64,000 nucleotides of DNA from Pedobacter schmidteae (GTDB taxonomy: Bacteria > Bacteroidota > Bacteroidia > Sphingobacteriales > Sphingobacteriaceae): positions 1,237,097 through 1,301,096 of the forward strand of contig NZ_LS999839.1 in assembly GCF_900564155.1 (NCBI RefSeq), given 5' to 3'. The notes beneath the pieces are model-generated. The model was not told the DNA's origin and ran no database searches. It saw nothing but the letters and a program-made list of their open reading frames with translations. Every line of letters begins with the position of its first letter. Positions within the stretch are counted from its first letter, which is position 1. Below are positions 62,947 to 64,000 of the stretch, in pieces. Both the position numbers and the translations under genes were made by a program.

Positions 62947-63384
62947 TTATTGCTCTGCCAGGCTCTTAAGATTTGTTAAAGCTTTTGGCCACATCTCGGT
63001 AAACATCTCTTTGTATTCATCAGTAATGTCCATATCGATAGCTACTTCTGTAGCGCCATTTATGTTCTTAAGCCTGTAGTTTTCATGTGCCCCTGCCCAT
63101 GCCTTTACCTCTTCGCTGGTCAGATCCTCAACACCGTCTTTCACAAAACCTAAATGCTCAATAGACATGTATTCGTTGGGTATGTTTTCTGCTACTCTCG
63201 ATACCATGCCCTGTCCCTTACCATCCAGAAATAGAATTTTGCTTCCTTTTTTCCAGTCGGTGTGCGCAGAGGATTCTTCACTGAAGGCGGTGGTCCACTG
63301 ACGGTAGGTCTCATCTTCCCATAAGGTTTTCCATACTTTTTCGGAAGAAGCGTTAATTAAGATATTGAATTTTAATTTTTCCAT
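62947..63384 (-). CDS. SRPBCC/AHSA1-domain protein
   Basis: 145 residues. The START-like fold is shown by the start (LKFNILINASSEKVWKTLWEDETYRQWTTAFS) and the C-terminal helix (MFTEMWPKALTNLKSLAEQ). AHSA1-type proteins of this size bind small hydrophobic ligands or act as uncharacterised stress proteins. It is 10 bases downstream of the DUF1801 gene at 63395, same strand, so the two form an operon; this pairing is frequent for such small proteins. Confidence 0.82.
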   Translation of the reverse strand: MEKLKFNILINASSEKVWKTLWEDETYRQWTTAFSEESSAHTDWKKGSKILFLDGKGQGMVSRVAENIPNEYMSIEHLGFVKDGVEDLTSEEVKAWAGAHENYRLKNINGATEVAIDMDITDEYKEMFTEMWPKALTNLKSLAEQ

Positions 63385-63394
63385 AGTTGTAAAT

Positions 63395-63793
63395 TTATGA
63401 GGTTAATTGCTTTGCTTTTTTTTGCTGAGCAGTTTCTATATTTTCTTTCACCCTAAACCGGGTCATTTCTTTAATTAATTTTAAGGGTAAGGTTTGGTTG
63501 AGCGGTAATTGAATAGCCGATTTGCTCACTTTGTAAGCCGATAGCTCATTTCTAAACACTTCATATACCTTAGATGGCGGGATAGAAATAGAGATATGAT
63601 TGGTGTAAGCCGAGTAAAAAATAAGCATGCCATGGAGTTTAAAGGCCGGAATGTTGTAACTGATTAATTCTTCTGCTTCAGGGGCGCTTTCTTTAATTGT
63701 TTCTCTGATGACTTCCAGTAGAAATTGTACGTTTTCGGGAAACGTATCGATGTATTCTTCAACGGTCTTAAATTTTGTTTTTTCGGTACTCAT
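63395..63793 (-). CDS. DUF1801 (YdhG-like) protein
   Basis: 132 residues. KFKTVEEYIDTFPENVQFLLEVIRETIKESAPEAEELISYNIPAFKLHGMLIFYSAYTNHISISIPP is the standard DUF1801/YdhG core. Frataxin-like iron-chaperone activity has been proposed for relatives; the acidic first helix fits but is not proof. First gene of a two-gene operon with the SRPBCC gene. Confidence 0.85.
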   Translation of the reverse strand: MSTEKTKFKTVEEYIDTFPENVQFLLEVIRETIKESAPEAEELISYNIPAFKLHGMLIFYSAYTNHISISIPPSKVYEVFRNELSAYKVSKSAIQLPLNQTLPLKLIKEMTRFRVKENIETAQQKKAKQLTS

Positions 63794-63925
63794 TCTCTTT
63801 TCGCTTTAGGGTTGAATACAAATATCGCAGCTAATTGTTTTTTTTGCAGGGGGCGTTGGCGACAATTTTAGGGGAGGTTTACGTCAAAAGATTTGTAACT
63901 TGGGGCAAACCAAATAAACCCTTTA

Positions 63926-64000
63926 ATGATGAAGATACTTAAATACACTTCTGCTTATAAAGCGCAATGCCTGGAAATTTTCGAGAGTAATATGCCTAAA
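63926..64000 (+). CDS. GNAT-like acetyltransferase, N-terminal fragment
   Basis: 25 codons are visible before the right edge: MMKILKYTSAYKAQCLEIF, then ESNMPK. The pattern (x-K-x-x-CxxIFxSNxPK) resembles the N-terminal strand/helix of a small GNAT group in Bacteroidota. The start may be 63926 or the adjacent ATG 63929. The call is tentative because the acetyl-CoA site is outside the window. Confidence 0.45.
   Translation, partial: MMKILKYTSAYKAQCLEIFESNMPK

Noticed and set aside
1..64000. CRISPR array, insertion sequence, prophage or integron
   Set aside because: No spaced direct repeats, transposase, integrase or phage structural gene was found anywhere in the window.

Overview
The window looks like chromosomal DNA of a Bacteroidota bacterium, most likely Sphingobacteriaceae (Pedobacter or a close relative). 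The support is: SusC/SusD outer-membrane pair, IPExxxVDY family protein, Bacteroidota-type arginine operon with an N-acylornithine carbamoyltransferase, promoters of the form TTTG-N19/20-TAnnTTTG, weak Shine-Dalgarno sequences and moderate GC. No phage, insertion sequence, transposase or CRISPR array was seen.

Layout. 1-2666: start of a YbaB-like gene, an M28 peptidase, an FAD oxidoreductase. 2789-12383: arginine operon (GNAT-argG-argC-argD-argF'-argB-proC-argE-argH) with a structured leader, closed by a strong bidirectional terminator. 12379-23887: housekeeping genes (prfC, rsmI-like, yicC-gmk-nadD, acpP-fabF-rnc, pyk, tRNA-Ser). 24011-26644: DUF1801 protein, thioredoxin/TPR protein, methyltransferase. 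26751-34956: a promoter, a 27-codon leader peptide ending in four cysteines, two mutually exclusive RNA hairpins, then susC, susD and two tandem cysteine-type sulfatases; an orphan LytTR regulator follows. 35930-39838: glpF, glpK and a third sulfatase. 40099-54511: beta-barrel protein, NagZ-like GH3, tatD, tcdA, thioredoxin, AddA/AddB-like helicase-nuclease, pdhB, tex. 54753-57107: TonB-dependent receptor. 57258-62393: a cyanophycin module (isoaspartyl peptidase, cyanophycinase, divergent cyanophycin synthetase) next to an Lrp/AsnC regulator. 62549-62881: two unusual class II tRNA-like genes. The end holds an SRPBCC protein, a DUF1801 protein and the start of a GNAT gene.

Most interesting. 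(1) The poly-cysteine leader with competing stems ahead of the SusCD-sulfatase operon looks like a cysteine-sensing attenuator that would tie organosulfate scavenging to sulfur status; similar poly-Cys leaders are known in mycobacteria, but I know of none for a SusCD system. (2) The paired tRNA-like genes have a tRNA-Leu-type body but carry a GUC anticodon, C38 and G73, which is the AspRS identity set, plus very long variable arms. (3) Arginine synthesis and a full cyanophycin (Asp-Arg polymer) make/break module lie in one window. (4) Two copies of an ~88-bp palindromic repeat lie in inverted orientation around 54.5 and 61.9 kb. Family assignments come from motif recognition by eye; no searches were run.
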